Source of the DNA: Paenirhodobacter hankyongi
Lineage (GTDB): Bacteria; Pseudomonadota; Alphaproteobacteria; Rhodobacterales; Rhodobacteraceae
DNA: 64,000 bases
NCBI RefSeq assembly: GCF_003664585.1
Contig: NZ_RCHI01000007.1
Coordinates: 1 to 64,000, forward strand
Reading direction: 5' to 3'
This document shows, one piece after another, positions 56,282 to 64,000 of this stretch. Below the pieces are notes generated by a model, which had not been told where the DNA came from, ran no database searches, and was given only the letters and a program-made list of their open reading frames with translations. Made by a program: the position numbers and the translations under genes. The first letter of the stretch is position 1, and each line of letters starts with the position of its first letter.

Positions 56282-57162
56282 TGCTCTGGATCTGGGTGAC
56301 GCTTGCCGCGGCGGCGGTGCAGACGGCGCGCTTCATGTTGCAAAAGCGGCTGGCGGGCGGCGGGCTGTCGACCGGCGGCGCGACCTTCTCGCGCTTTCTC
56401 TTCGGGGCGCCGATCGCGGTCACCGCGGCGGTGCTGACGCTTGCGCTGAGCGGGCCGGTGCCACTGCCGGGCGGCCGCTTTGCCGCCTTCGTCGCGCTTG
56501 GCGGCGCGGCGCAGGTGGCGGGCACCTTCCTGACCGTGGCGCTGTTCCAGCTTCGCAACTTCGCCGTCGGCGTCGCCTTCACCAAGACCGAGACGGTGCA
56601 GGTCGCGCTGTTCTCGGCGCTGATCCTGGGCGAGGGGGTGAGCGGGCCCGGCTGGCTTGCCATCGCCATCGGTCTTGGCGGCGTGCTGCTGCTGTCGCGC
56701 GCGCCGAAGGGCGGGTTCTCGCCGCGCGCCACGGTCTATGGCATCCTGGCGGGCGGGCTCTTTGGCCTCAGCTCGATTTTCTACCGCGGCGCGACGCTCG
56801 AGCTGATGCCGGCGGGGGTCTTTGCCCGCGCCGTCGTCACGCTCGCCTGCGTCACCACGGTGCAGGCGCTTGGCATGGCGCTCTATCTGCGGCTGCGCGA
56901 ACCCGGAGAGCTGGGGCGCGTGGTCGGCGCATGGCACCGCACGATCTGGGTGGGGGTGACGGGCGTTGCGGGCTCGGCCGGCTGGTTCACCGCCTTCGCG
57001 CTGCAAAACGCCGCCTATGTGCGCGCCTTCGGCCAGGTCGAGATCGTCTTCACCCTGCTCGTCTCGGCGCTGGTCTTCCGCGAGCGGCTGAGCGCGCGCG
57101 AGGGCGCGGGGATCGCCCTCGTCATCGGCTCGCTGCTGCTTCTGGTGCTGACGGGCCGCTAG
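56281..57162 (+). CDS. EamA-family (DMT) transporter
   Basis: The 293-residue protein has ten hydrophobic helices in two EamA repeats, with FTKTETVQVALFSALILGEG in the first and GQVEIVFTLLVSALVFRERL in the second. These are typical of drug/metabolite exporters. The substrate is unknown. It is translationally linked to the lipoprotein before it and overlaps the end of the convergent Nudix gene. Confidence 0.88.
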   Translation: MLWIWVTLAAAAVQTARFMLQKRLAGGGLSTGGATFSRFLFGAPIAVTAAVLTLALSGPVPLPGGRFAAFVALGGAAQVAGTFLTVALFQLRNFAVGVAFTKTETVQVALFSALILGEGVSGPGWLAIAIGLGGVLLLSRAPKGGFSPRATVYGILAGGLFGLSSIFYRGATLELMPAGVFARAVVTLACVTTVQALGMALYLRLREPGELGRVVGAWHRTIWVGVTGVAGSAGWFTAFALQNAAYVRAFGQVEIVFTLLVSALVFRERLSAREGAGIALVIGSLLLLVLTGR

Positions 57163-57869
57163 TCGAGGCGCGCAAAGACCGAACGCGGCCCGCGGTTGTC
57201 GAAGAACGGCACCGCGAGCGGCGCCCGGCCGCCCGCGGTCTCGGTCAGATGCGCCTGCACCTCGGCCAGCACCACCTCGGTGATGAAGGGCAGATTCAGC
57301 TGCCGCGCCTCGGCCATCGGCACCCAGTGCAGGTGGCTCAGCTCGTCGCAGGCGCGCGAGAAATCGTCGGGGTCCGAGGCGATCTGCGCCGCATCGACGA
57401 GGAAGAAGCGCGCGTCGAAGCGGCGGGGCCGGCCGGGCGGGGTGATCGCGCGGAAGACGAAGCTCAGCGCCGCGGCCGAGGGCAGGTGCCCGGTCTCGGC
57501 AAAGCCCTGCCAGTCGGCGGGCACATCGCCGCTCCAGCGCCCCGGCGTGCCGAGGACGAGGCCGGTCTCTTCCCAAAGCTCGCGGATCGCGGCGACGGCG
57601 AGCGCCGGGCCGATGTCCGCGGGGGCATTCAGCGCCAGCCGGCGCGCCGAGGTCTCGGGCAGCGGCCGGGCCAGCGGGATGGAGGCATCGCCACGGTCGA
57701 GCGCGCCGCCCGGGAAGACGTATTTCGACGGCATGAAGGCAGCCCCTGCGCCGCGCATCCCCATCAGCACCGCGGGACCGCCCGGCGCGTCGCGGCGCAC
57801 GACCAGCACCGTTGCCGCATCGCGCAGCGCGCTCTTGTCGATCGTCTGTTGCGGAGCCGCCTCAGTCAT
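57159..57869 (-). CDS. Nudix hydrolase
   Basis: The 236-residue enzyme has the Nudix core AAIRELWEETGLVL near residue 93. The leading glycine part (KYVFPGGALDRGDAS) is separated from it by a longer insertion than in the minimal 23-residue box; this form is known among larger Nudix proteins, some of which act on CoA derivatives or nucleotides. The substrate cannot be called. Its start overlaps the DUF983 stop by eight bases, so they share a transcript. Confidence 0.85.
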   Translation of the reverse strand: MTEAAPQQTIDKSALRDAATVLVVRRDAPGGPAVLMGMRGAGAAFMPSKYVFPGGALDRGDASIPLARPLPETSARRLALNAPADIGPALAVAAIRELWEETGLVLGTPGRWSGDVPADWQGFAETGHLPSAAALSFVFRAITPPGRPRRFDARFFLVDAAQIASDPDDFSRACDELSHLHWVPMAEARQLNLPFITEVVLAEVQAHLTETAGGRAPLAVPFFDNRGPRSVFARLD

Positions 57870-58260
57870 GGCGCAACTCTCCCTCTCCGAACCCGTGCAT
57901 CCGCCGCGACCACTGGATCGCGACCATCATTCCCTTCATCCGCGGCAGGAGCGCGAGCGACAGCGCCACGCAGCCGGTGGCGAAGATCGCGATCATCACC
58001 AGCGGCTGCGGCCGGAAGGCGATGAAGGCCCACAGGATCGCGGGCGCCATCAGGTGCCCGACGATCAGGATCGTCAGATAGGCCGGCCCGTCATCGGCGC
58101 GCTGTGCGGTGAAATCCTCGCCGCAGGCGGGGCAGGCGGGGCGCACCGTCAGGTATCCCGACAGCAGCCGCCCCTCTCCGCAGGCCGGGCAGCGGCACAT
58201 CAGCCCCCGCGCGATCGAACGGCCAAGCGGCCGGTCGTCTTCCTCGACAAAGGTCTCCAT
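57862..58260 (-). CDS. DUF983 membrane protein with zinc-ribbon-like motif
   Basis: The 132-residue protein has a four-cysteine ribbon (CRCPACGEGRL and CPACGEDF at about residues 22-50) followed by two transmembrane helices. This is DUF983, found next to various alphaproteobacterial housekeeping genes, with unknown function. AGGGGAGGACGCGCG precedes the ATG. It is divergent from the EF-hand gene. Confidence 0.85.
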   Translation of the reverse strand: METFVEEDDRPLGRSIARGLMCRCPACGEGRLLSGYLTVRPACPACGEDFTAQRADDGPAYLTILIVGHLMAPAILWAFIAFRPQPLVMIAIFATGCVALSLALLPRMKGMMVAIQWSRRMHGFGEGELRHD

Positions 58261-58373
58261 CGCGCGTCCTCCCCTCCGCGTTTTCTCCGTTATCGGCTGA
58301 AAGCGGCGTGCGGGGAAGCGCGAATGTCGGTGCCCCGTCGCGGCGCGCGTGGTCACGGATGCGCGAGCGGCGA

Positions 58374-58403
58374 CGGAACTGCGGGGCTGTGGCGTTTGTC
58401 TGA
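58374..58403 (+). promoter_or_regulatory. candidate ECF-sigma promoter of the EF-hand gene
   Basis: CGGAA (58374-58378), 16 bases, then TTTGTCTGA (58395-58403). GGAAC with GTCTGA resembles ECF -35/-10 elements. The CGGAA-N16-TTT arrangement recurs upstream of the sigma gene at 59340. Inferred, no expression evidence. Confidence 0.35.
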
Positions 58404-58450
58404 TATCGGCGGCCGGGACAGAGGGCCGCACGCGAACGCAGGAGAGAGCG

Positions 58451-59293
58451 ATGAAACCGATGTTCAAGACGACGATCCTTGCCGGGCTTCTCGCCGGTGT
58501 GGCGCTTGGTGCCGCGGTGCCGGTCATGGCCCAGCAGTCGCCCGTGCCGCAGGCCCAGGTGCAGAACGGCACCGGCCCGGTCGGGCAGGGCCCGATGGGC
58601 CAGGGCAATGGCAATGGCCCGATGATGGGCAACGGCCCGATGGGGCAGGGTGGCCAGATGGGCGCGGGGCCGATGGGCAACGGCCCGATGATGACCGATG
58701 ACGCTCCGCTGGGCGGCGCCTGGCCGCGCATCGATCTGAAGCAGTTCGACGCGAATGGCGACGGCAAGATCAGCCTCGACGAGATCCAGTCGGGCCGCAA
58801 GGCCGAGGCCGCGGCGCTCGATGCGAACGGCGACGGCAAGCTCAGCGCCGACGAGCTGGTGGCGGGCGAGATGCGCCGGATCCAGACCGGTGTCGAGGCC
58901 CGGGTGAAGGCGCGGATCGCCGCGCTCGATACCGATGGCGACGGGATGCTCTCGGCCGCGGAACTGGCGATGCCGCCGGCGCCCTCGAAGATGTTCGAGC
59001 GGCTCGACGCCAACAATGACGGCGTGCTCAGCGAGGACGAGCTCGCGGCGGCGGGGCCGCGGATGCAGCCCGGCATGATGCAGCAGGGCCCGGGCCAGAT
59101 GGGGTCGCAGGGCGAGCGCATGGGCCGCATGGGTGGGCATGACTGTGATCTGCGCGGCGGTCGCGGCGATCGTGGCGGCATGATGGGCGCGCAGGGCGGT
59201 CCGCGTGACGGCAGCGGCCCGCGCTGGATGCAGCAGCAGGGCCAGGGCCCGCAGGGCAATGCTCCGGCGGCTCCGGCGCCCGAGGGCAACTGA
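58451..59293 (+). CDS. secreted EF-hand protein with Gly-Pro-Met-rich linkers
   Basis: The 280-residue protein has a signal peptide (1-27, ending VMA), a low-complexity region at about 40-82 built from GPMGQG/GNGPM units, and four calcium-binding EF-hand loops at 100-111, 124-135, 160-171 and 186-197 (for example DANGDGKISLDE). The tail (205-280) is again rich in Gly, Met, Gln and Arg. It likely binds calcium in the periplasm or outside. It sits just upstream of an ECF sigma gene, as similar proteins do in related bacteria, and may be its target or signal partner. GGAGAGAGCG precedes the ATG. Confidence 0.85.
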   Translation: MKPMFKTTILAGLLAGVALGAAVPVMAQQSPVPQAQVQNGTGPVGQGPMGQGNGNGPMMGNGPMGQGGQMGAGPMGNGPMMTDDAPLGGAWPRIDLKQFDANGDGKISLDEIQSGRKAEAAALDANGDGKLSADELVAGEMRRIQTGVEARVKARIAALDTDGDGMLSAAELAMPPAPSKMFERLDANNDGVLSEDELAAAGPRMQPGMMQQGPGQMGSQGERMGRMGGHDCDLRGGRGDRGGMMGAQGGPRDGSGPRWMQQQGQGPQGNAPAAPAPEGN

Positions 59294-59304
59294 GCCACAA
59301 GACC

Positions 59305-59331
59305 CCGGCTCCGGGCAGATCCCGGGGCCGG
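59305..59331 (+). terminator. hairpin after the EF-hand gene
   Basis: CCGGCTCCGGG and CCCGGGGCCGG pair at 10 of 11 positions around a five-base loop, 12 bases after the stop. No T run follows, so it may be a weak terminator. It separates the EF-hand gene from the sigma-factor operon. Confidence 0.5.
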
Positions 59332-59339
59332 AGGCCTGT

Positions 59340-59366
59340 CGGAAATTGCACAGGTCATGGTTTCAC
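59340..59366 (+). promoter_or_regulatory. candidate ECF-sigma promoter of the sigma gene
   Basis: CGGAA (59340-59344), 16 bases, then TTTCAC (59361-59366), the same spacing as the motif at 58374. It ends 17 bases before the sigma-factor start, consistent with autoregulation. The -10 part differs, so confidence is low. Confidence 0.3.
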
Positions 59367-59383
59367 GCTAGGCGTGGGGAAGC

Positions 59384-59968
59384 ATGAACATGGCACTCGA
59401 CGCGCTGGATGATGTCTCGGACGAGACCTTGCTGGTCCTCTATGGCAACGGGGACCGGGCGGCTGCGCGTGTGCTGACGTTGCGGATGGGGCCGCTTGCC
59501 TTCCGGGTCGCGCAGCGGATGCTGGGCGACCGGGCCGAGGCCGAGGATCTGGCACAGGAAGCCCTGTTGCGGCTGTGGAAGATCGCCCCCGAGTGGCGGA
59601 CGGGCGAGGCGAAGGTCACGACCTGGCTGTACCGGGTGGTGACCAACCTCGCCACCGACCGGCTGCGCCGGCGCCGGGGCATCGGCCTTGAGGAGGCGCC
59701 GGAGGTGCCCGACGGGGCGGCCTCGGCGGTCGAGCAGATGATCGACGGGGATCGCGCCGCGGCGCTCGAGGCGGCGCTCGCGCAGCTGCCGGCGCGGCAG
59801 CGCCAGGCGGTGGTGCTGCGCCATCTCGAAGGATTGTCGAATCCCGAGATCGCGACAGCGATGGAAATCGGCGTGGAGGCCGTAGAAAGCTTGACGGCCC
59901 GTGGAAAGCGGGCGCTGGCGGCGATCCTGGCCGGCCGGCGAGAGGAACTGGGGTATGGCCATGACTGA
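59384..59968 (+). CDS. ECF RNA polymerase sigma factor
   Basis: The 194-residue protein has region 2 (AFRVAQRMLGDRAEAEDLAQ, EALLRLWKIAPEWR, TWLYRVVTNLATDRLRRRR) and region 4 (LPARQRQAVVLRHLEGLSN, then EIATAMEIGVEAVESLTARG). It lacks regions 1 and 3, so it is an extracytoplasmic-function sigma factor. The start follows GTGGGGAAGC. The next gene overlaps it by 14 bases and is the probable membrane anti-sigma factor. Target genes may include its own operon and the EF-hand gene. Confidence 0.92.
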   Translation: MNMALDALDDVSDETLLVLYGNGDRAAARVLTLRMGPLAFRVAQRMLGDRAEAEDLAQEALLRLWKIAPEWRTGEAKVTTWLYRVVTNLATDRLRRRRGIGLEEAPEVPDGAASAVEQMIDGDRAAALEAALAQLPARQRQAVVLRHLEGLSNPEIATAMEIGVEAVESLTARGKRALAAILAGRREELGYGHD

Positions 59969-60344
59969 GATGCGGAAGGACGACGACACGGCGCTGGATC
60001 TCTTCTTCGCCGAGGCGCGGCAGAGCGCGCCAGAGCCTTCGGCGGCGTTCCTGGGCCGGATTCTGACGGATGCCGAGGCGGTGCAGGCGGGCTTTCTCGC
60101 CGTGCCGGCGCAGCCCGCGGTGACGCGGGGGGCGCGCTTCGGGGTGCTGGGCACGGTGCTGGCGCTGTTCGGCGGCTGGGGCGGTCTTGGCGGCATGGCG
60201 ACGGCGGCGGTGGCGGGCGTTTGGATCGGCTTTGCCGGGTCGGACACGCTGGCGCAGGTCGCGGGCTTCTCGGCGACGACCGAGGCCGCGACGGCAAGCG
60301 CGCTGCTCGCCGATGGCGATATCCTTGCCCTGGCGGCGGAATGA
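59955..60344 (+). CDS. small membrane protein, candidate anti-sigma factor
   Basis: The 129-residue protein has a soluble N-terminal part (about 1-55; FFAEARQSAPEPSAAFLGRIL) and one or two hydrophobic segments (about 62-95). It shows no zinc-binding HxxxCxxC motif of the usual anti-sigma domain. Position right after an ECF sigma gene, with a 14-base overlap, and topology suggest it holds the sigma factor at the membrane. Function is inferred from context alone. Confidence 0.6.
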   Translation: MAMTEMRKDDDTALDLFFAEARQSAPEPSAAFLGRILTDAEAVQAGFLAVPAQPAVTRGARFGVLGTVLALFGGWGGLGGMATAAVAGVWIGFAGSDTLAQVAGFSATTEAATASALLADGDILALAAE

Positions 60345-60361
60345 GGGGCGAGGAGGGCGCG

Positions 60362-60904
60362 ATGATGGAAACCAACACCCAAGCGGGCGGGCCGAAGCTG
60401 GCGATGAAGGGCTGGGTCAAGGCGGTCTTCGTCCTTTCGGTCACGCTGAACCTGCTGGTGGCCGGGGTTGTCGTCGGCGGCTTCCTGGGCACCGAGCGGC
60501 ACCCGCCGCGGCCGCCCGCGGGCGACGTGACGCTCGGGCCCCTGGGCGACGCCTTCTCGCGCGAGGACCGCGACGCGATGCGCCGCGCGGCCGAGCGCTC
60601 GGGCACCGATTTCGGCTCCATGCGCACCGCCTTCCGCGCCGACATGGACCGGCTGATCGCGGCGCTGAGCGCCGATCCCTGGGACGAGACGGCGGTGCGC
60701 AATGAGCTTGCCGGGATGCGGGCGCGCACGCTGCGGCGGATGGAGCTGGGCGAGCAGGTGATGCTCGAACGGCTCGAGACGATGACGGCCGAGGACCGCA
60801 AGGCCTATGCCGCGCGGCTGCGCGACCGCACCGACCGGATGGACCGCCGCATCGGCAAGCCCGATGGCCGGCCGCTGCCGCCGCCGCTGCCGCCCGAAGA
60901 CTGA
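60362..60904 (+). CDS. periplasmic metal-sensor-like protein (CnrX/CpxP type)
   Basis: The 180-residue protein has one N-terminal transmembrane segment (about 18-42; VFVLSVTLNLLVAGVVVGG) and a helical periplasmic domain rich in Arg, Met and Glu (EDRDAMRRAAERSGTDFGSM, MRARTLRRMELGEQVMLERL), as in heavy-metal resistance/CnrX-like sensors. GAGGAGGGCGCG precedes it. It may pass an envelope signal to the membrane protein before it. No classical metal-ligand cluster is obvious. Confidence 0.68.
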   Translation: MMETNTQAGGPKLAMKGWVKAVFVLSVTLNLLVAGVVVGGFLGTERHPPRPPAGDVTLGPLGDAFSREDRDAMRRAAERSGTDFGSMRTAFRADMDRLIAALSADPWDETAVRNELAGMRARTLRRMELGEQVMLERLETMTAEDRKAYAARLRDRTDRMDRRIGKPDGRPLPPPLPPED

Positions 60905-60909
60905 AGCGG

Positions 60910-62322
60910 TCAGGCCGCGGCGTCGCGGCGGAAGACGCTGACCTGGTTGCGCCCGCCGGCCTTCGATCCGAGAAGGGCCCGGTCGGCGCGCGAGATCAGC
61001 GCCTCGACCGGGGCGCTGTCGGACAGCGGATCGCAGGGCGCCAGCCCGATCGAGGCGGTGATCCGCACCGCACGGCCCTGGGCCTCGGGTTCGGGGAGTG
61101 CGATCGGCGCCTCGGAGATGGCGTGACACAGCCGCTCGGCCGCGGCCTGCGCCGCCTCGGGGGCGGTGTCGGGCAGCGCCACAAGGAACTCCTCGCCCCC
61201 GATGCGGGCGAGCAGGTCGACCTGGCGCAGCTGGGCGCGCAGCCGCTGCGCCACCTCGACCAGAACCGCATCCCCCGCCGCATGCCCCCAGGTGTCGTTG
61301 ACCGCCTTGAAGCGGTCGAGGTCGAGCGCCATCACCGCGAAGGGGCGACCCGTCGCCTGGGCGCGATCGGCCATCCGCGCCAGTTGCGACATCGCGTAGC
61401 GGCGGTTGTGCAGCCCGGTGAGCGGGTCGGTCATCGCCAGCCGCAGCCCGTCGGTCAGGTGATCGCGCAGCCGCTCGTGCCGGCGCTTGCGGGCGAGCGC
61501 GCGGTCGATCCGCAGCGCCGCCTCCTGCGCCGCGAAGGGCGCGCCCATCACCTCGGGCACGAGGTCCGAGGCGCCGAGGTCGAGCGCCATCGCCGCGCTG
61601 TCGCGCGCCCCCTCGGGCAGGGCGATGCAGATCACCGCCTCGCGCGAGCGGCTGCGCGAGCGCAGCTCGGACATCAGCCGCAGGCCGTCGCCCGGCCGGC
61701 CGAGATCGGCCGAGATCACATAGGCGTCATAGCCCTGCGCGAGGGCCACGTCGCCAAGTGCATCCTCGCGCGCCACGACCTCCACCACCGCCCGGCCCAG
61801 ATGCCGGGCGAGGAAGCGCTTCCAGCTTTGTGCCTCCTCGCGGGTGCTGCCGATCAGTGCGATTAGCGACCGGGTCTCGAACAGCGCCGGTCCCTCGGCA
61901 AAGCCCAGATCGCGGAAGGTGCGCTCGCGCAGCTTCAGCTCCTGATCCGCCTCGCGCGTGCGCAGCAGGCCGCGCAGCCGCGCCAGCAGGATCTGTTCGT
62001 CGAAGGGCTTCACCAGGTGGTCGGCAGCGCCGGCCTGCAGCGCCGCAAGGCGGGTGCGCGGGTCGGGGAAGGCGGTGATCATCAGCACCGGGATCTCGGC
62101 CGTGGCCGGGTCCGCCTTCAGCCGCGCCAGCACCTCGAGCCCGGTCATGTCCGGCAGGTGCACGTCGAGCAGGATCAGATCGGGCGCATACTGGCCGACA
62201 AGGCGCAGCGCTTCGGCGCCCGAACCGGCCTGCATCGTCTCGTAGCGCGCTGCGGACAGCTTCACCTTGAGAACGATCCGGTTGGTCGCTACATCGTCCA
62301 CGATCAGGATGCGTCCTGCCAT
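60910..62322 (-). CDS. pleD: PleD-type response regulator diguanylate cyclase
   Basis: The 470-residue protein has a receiver domain (1-120; D9-D10, phospho-acceptor D53 in LLDVHLPDMTG, FDEQILLARL), a second receiver-like domain (about 155-285) and a GGDEF domain (about 300-465). The active site reads GGEEF, and RQVD lies five residues before it, an intact product-inhibition I-site. This is the PleD architecture, making cyclic-di-GMP when phosphorylated. It converges on the sensor-like gene. Confidence 0.92.
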   Translation of the reverse strand: MAGRILIVDDVATNRIVLKVKLSAARYETMQAGSGAEALRLVGQYAPDLILLDVHLPDMTGLEVLARLKADPATAEIPVLMITAFPDPRTRLAALQAGAADHLVKPFDEQILLARLRGLLRTREADQELKLRERTFRDLGFAEGPALFETRSLIALIGSTREEAQSWKRFLARHLGRAVVEVVAREDALGDVALAQGYDAYVISADLGRPGDGLRLMSELRSRSRSREAVICIALPEGARDSAAMALDLGASDLVPEVMGAPFAAQEAALRIDRALARKRRHERLRDHLTDGLRLAMTDPLTGLHNRRYAMSQLARMADRAQATGRPFAVMALDLDRFKAVNDTWGHAAGDAVLVEVAQRLRAQLRQVDLLARIGGEEFLVALPDTAPEAAQAAAERLCHAISEAPIALPEPEAQGRAVRITASIGLAPCDPLSDSAPVEALISRADRALLGSKAGGRNQVSVFRRDAAA

Positions 62323-62415
62323 GGCTCCGTGCGCTCCTTCAGCTGTGCTCGACTGTCTGCCTGATTTCGGACAAAAAGGTTAACAAAACCTTTTCAAGGA
62401 TTGGATCGGTTCATC

Positions 62416-62694
62416 ATGCAGCACGATGCAGCACAGGTCACGGGAATTCGCGCGCTCGGCTGGCTCGCCGCCCAGGACGAACTTTTCGATGCGTTTCTCG
62501 CATCTTCCGGGGCGGACGTGTCCCAGGTGCGCGCCGCGGCGGCCGATCCGGCCTTCCTCGGCGCGGTGCTTGACTTCCTGTCGCAGCGCGACGACTGGGT
62601 GATCGACTGCGCCGCGGCGCTGGACCTTGCGCCGCAGGACATCGGTCTCGCGCGGGCGGTGCTGGGCGGGCGCGGCGGGATGCACTGGACCTGA
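62416..62694 (+). CDS. DUF3572 family protein
   Basis: The 92-residue helical protein has ALGWLAAQDELFDAFLASSG and DFLSQRDDWVIDCAAAL, the pattern of DUF3572, a small alphaproteobacterial family that commonly neighbours pleD. Function unknown. It is divergent from pleD and directly precedes a phosphatase gene, 7 bases apart. ATG 62416 is chosen, though the frame opens at TTG 62401; the ribosome binding site is weak for either. Confidence 0.8.
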   Translation: MQHDAAQVTGIRALGWLAAQDELFDAFLASSGADVSQVRAAAADPAFLGAVLDFLSQRDDWVIDCAAALDLAPQDIGLARAVLGGRGGMHWT

Positions 62695-62701
62695 GGGCAC
62701 G

Positions 62702-63403
62702 ATGGGCACGATCACCGGAGTGCTGTTCGACAAGGACGGCACGCTTTTCGATTTCGACGCGACCTGGGGGGCCTGGGCGCAGGGCATGGCGGTCGAGCTG
62801 GCCGAGGGCGATCCGGCGCTGGCCGCGCGGCTGGCGACGGCGATCGGCTTCGATCTGCAGGCCGCGCGGTTCGAGCGCGCCTCGCCGGTGATCGCGGGCA
62901 CCGTGGCCGAGGTCGCGGCGCTGATGCTGCCGCTGCTGCCGCGCCACGATCTGCAAAGCCTTGTCGCCACGCTCGACCTCGGTGCGCAGCGCGCACCGCA
63001 GGTGCCGGCGGCCGATCTGCCGGCCTGCCTTGGCGGGCTGAAGGCGCGCGGGCTTCGGCTGGGCGTCGCGACGAACGATGCCGAGGCCTCGGCGCGGGTG
63101 CATCTGCAAAAGGCCGGGGTCGGGGCGCTTTTCGACTATGTCGCGGGCTATGACAGCGGTCATGGCGCGAAGCCCGGGGCAGGGCCGCTTCTGGCCTTTT
63201 CGGCGGCCTTCGACCTTGCCCCCGCAACTGTCGCGATGGTGGGCGACAGCCTGCACGACATGGCGGCGGCGCGGGCGGCGGGGATGCGCGCGGTGGGCGT
63301 GCTGAGCGGGCCCGCGACGCGCGCGGATCTCGCCGGGGCGGCCGATGTCGTGCTCGGCACCATCGCCGAGCTGGCCGACTGGCTCGACGCCGGCGCGCCC
63401 TGA
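62702..63403 (+). CDS. HAD-family phosphatase, phosphoglycolate phosphatase-like
   Basis: The 233-residue hydrolase has HAD motif I FDKDGTLFDF, motif II GVATNDAEAS, the motif III lysine near GAKPGAGPL, and motif IV MVGDSLHDM. The cap region with a helical bundle (about 20-95) puts it with Gph-like enzymes. The likely substrate is phosphoglycolate or another small phosphoester; not certain. Coupled with the DUF3572 gene. Confidence 0.88.
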   Translation: MGTITGVLFDKDGTLFDFDATWGAWAQGMAVELAEGDPALAARLATAIGFDLQAARFERASPVIAGTVAEVAALMLPLLPRHDLQSLVATLDLGAQRAPQVPAADLPACLGGLKARGLRLGVATNDAEASARVHLQKAGVGALFDYVAGYDSGHGAKPGAGPLLAFSAAFDLAPATVAMVGDSLHDMAAARAAGMRAVGVLSGPATRADLAGAADVVLGTIAELADWLDAGAP

Positions 63404-63486
63404 GGCCGCCCGGCCGCTCTGGCCTTCGGCGGCGCGCGCGGCTAGTCTCCGCCGGATGCCGCCGGTGCGGCGACAGGGAGGGCTTC

Positions 63487-64000
63487 ATGGTCAGGCGCGT
63501 GCAATTCATCCTTCTCGGGACGCTGGCGGGGCTGGCCTTCTGGCTGCTCTCGGACCTGCCGCTCGAGCTGCGCCAGAGCCGCGGTTTCCTGGTCGTCGCG
63601 GTGCTGGCCTTCAGCTTCTTCGGCGGTGCGCTGGCGATGCTGAGCGAGCTGGGCCTGCGCCGCGCGCTGCTGTCGGCGGCCGTGATCGCGGCACCGCTCG
63701 CCGGGCTTTCGGCGCTGAAATCGCTGGGCTTTGCCGATGTCGGGCAGATGCTCGACAGCAGCCACGTGCCGGTGGCGCTGGCGGTCGCGGGGCTCGTGCC
63801 GGTGCCTTTCGCGATCGCCATCGGTCTGGGCGGCCGGCGGGGCTGGTCGAACTATCGGGTGCTGTTCCTCGAAAGCTGGAACATCGTCGTGCGCTATGCG
63901 GGCGCCTGGCTTTTCGTCGCCGTGGTCTGGCTGGTGCTGTGGCTGCTGGCGGCGCTTCTGGATCTCGTCGGCATCGACGCGTTCTCGGCGCTTCTGGGCC
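63487..64000 (+). CDS. DUF4153 membrane protein, N-terminal part
   Basis: A frame open to the window edge encodes at least 171 residues, starting MVRRVQFILLGTLAGLAFW with GACAGGGAGGGCTTC ahead of the ATG. It has about five hydrophobic helices and the segment GWSNYRVLFLESWNIVVRYA. The pattern fits DUF4153, a family of large membrane proteins of unknown function. The rest lies outside the window. Confidence 0.72.
   Translation, partial: MVRRVQFILLGTLAGLAFWLLSDLPLELRQSRGFLVVAVLAFSFFGGALAMLSELGLRRALLSAAVIAAPLAGLSALKSLGFADVGQMLDSSHVPVALAVAGLVPVPFAIAIGLGGRRGWSNYRVLFLESWNIVVRYAGAWLFVAVVWLVLWLLAALLDLVGIDAFSALLG

Overview
This is a very GC-rich chromosomal window, most likely from a Rhodobacter/Paracoccus-type alphaproteobacterium (Rhodobacteraceae in the broad sense). 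The evidence is gene content: a cyoABCD-SURF1 quinol oxidase block, a bioBFDAGC operon with a GntR-type BioR candidate, imuA-imuB-dnaE2, a TAXI-TRAP transporter with DUF1850, a pleD homologue and DUF3572/DUF983 proteins. Dense operons with ATGA or TGATG stop/start overlaps are the rule. I see no rRNA, tRNA or CRISPR array.

Layout. 1-2540 is a mobile-element graveyard: the right end of an IS3-family element has landed inside a decayed IS5-family element, followed by a resolvase-like relic and an intact orphan TniB-type ATPase. 2824-6323 holds a GlxA/AraC-type regulator, a secreted phytase-like esterase and a LysR regulator. 6424-17034 is the metabolic centrepiece: an agmatinase-family ureohydrolase facing a seven-gene operon (ABC importer, two DUF1989 proteins, a biotin-dependent urea/guanidine carboxylase, allophanate hydrolase). 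That operon is preceded by a recognisable guanidine-I (ykkC) riboswitch, so I read it as guanidine uptake and assimilation by the carboxyguanidine route. 17167-22641 is the SOS mutagenesis cassette imuA-imuB-dnaE2, with a LexA-type box inside imuA. 22681-28875 encodes SURF1, cytochrome bo-type oxidase and, divergently, haem O synthase, with a RegA/PrrA-like site between the divergent promoters.

28951-34950 carries the BioR candidate and a complete biotin operon including the BioC/BioG pimelate branch; BioR-like boxes lie upstream of bioB. 35268-42094 carries a DctB-like kinase, a DctD-like regulator whose sigma54-contact and Walker B motifs are degenerate, and a TAXI-TRAP transporter. 42098-44451 is a MarR-FUSC efflux pair with a 31-bp palindromic operator. 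44539-51170 is a dpp-type peptide importer preceded by an M24 peptidase. 51418-57869 holds a CoA-transferase, pabB/pabC, an aldo-keto reductase, two small lipoproteins, a DMT transporter and a Nudix hydrolase. 57862-60904 contains DUF983 and an ECF sigma module (EF-hand protein, sigma factor, membrane anti-sigma candidate, periplasmic sensor) with two similarly spaced promoter-like motifs. 60910-64000 ends with a PleD-type diguanylate cyclase, DUF3572, a HAD phosphatase and the start of a DUF4153 membrane protein.

Functional links: the guanidine carboxylase needs biotin, which the bio operon supplies; allophanate hydrolase releases ammonium; the peptide, TRAP and guanidine importers indicate scavenging of nitrogen and carbon. 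The least ordinary items are the riboswitch-controlled guanidine operon beside an independent ureohydrolase, the DctD-like regulator without a GAFTGA motif, and the sigma/EF-hand module.
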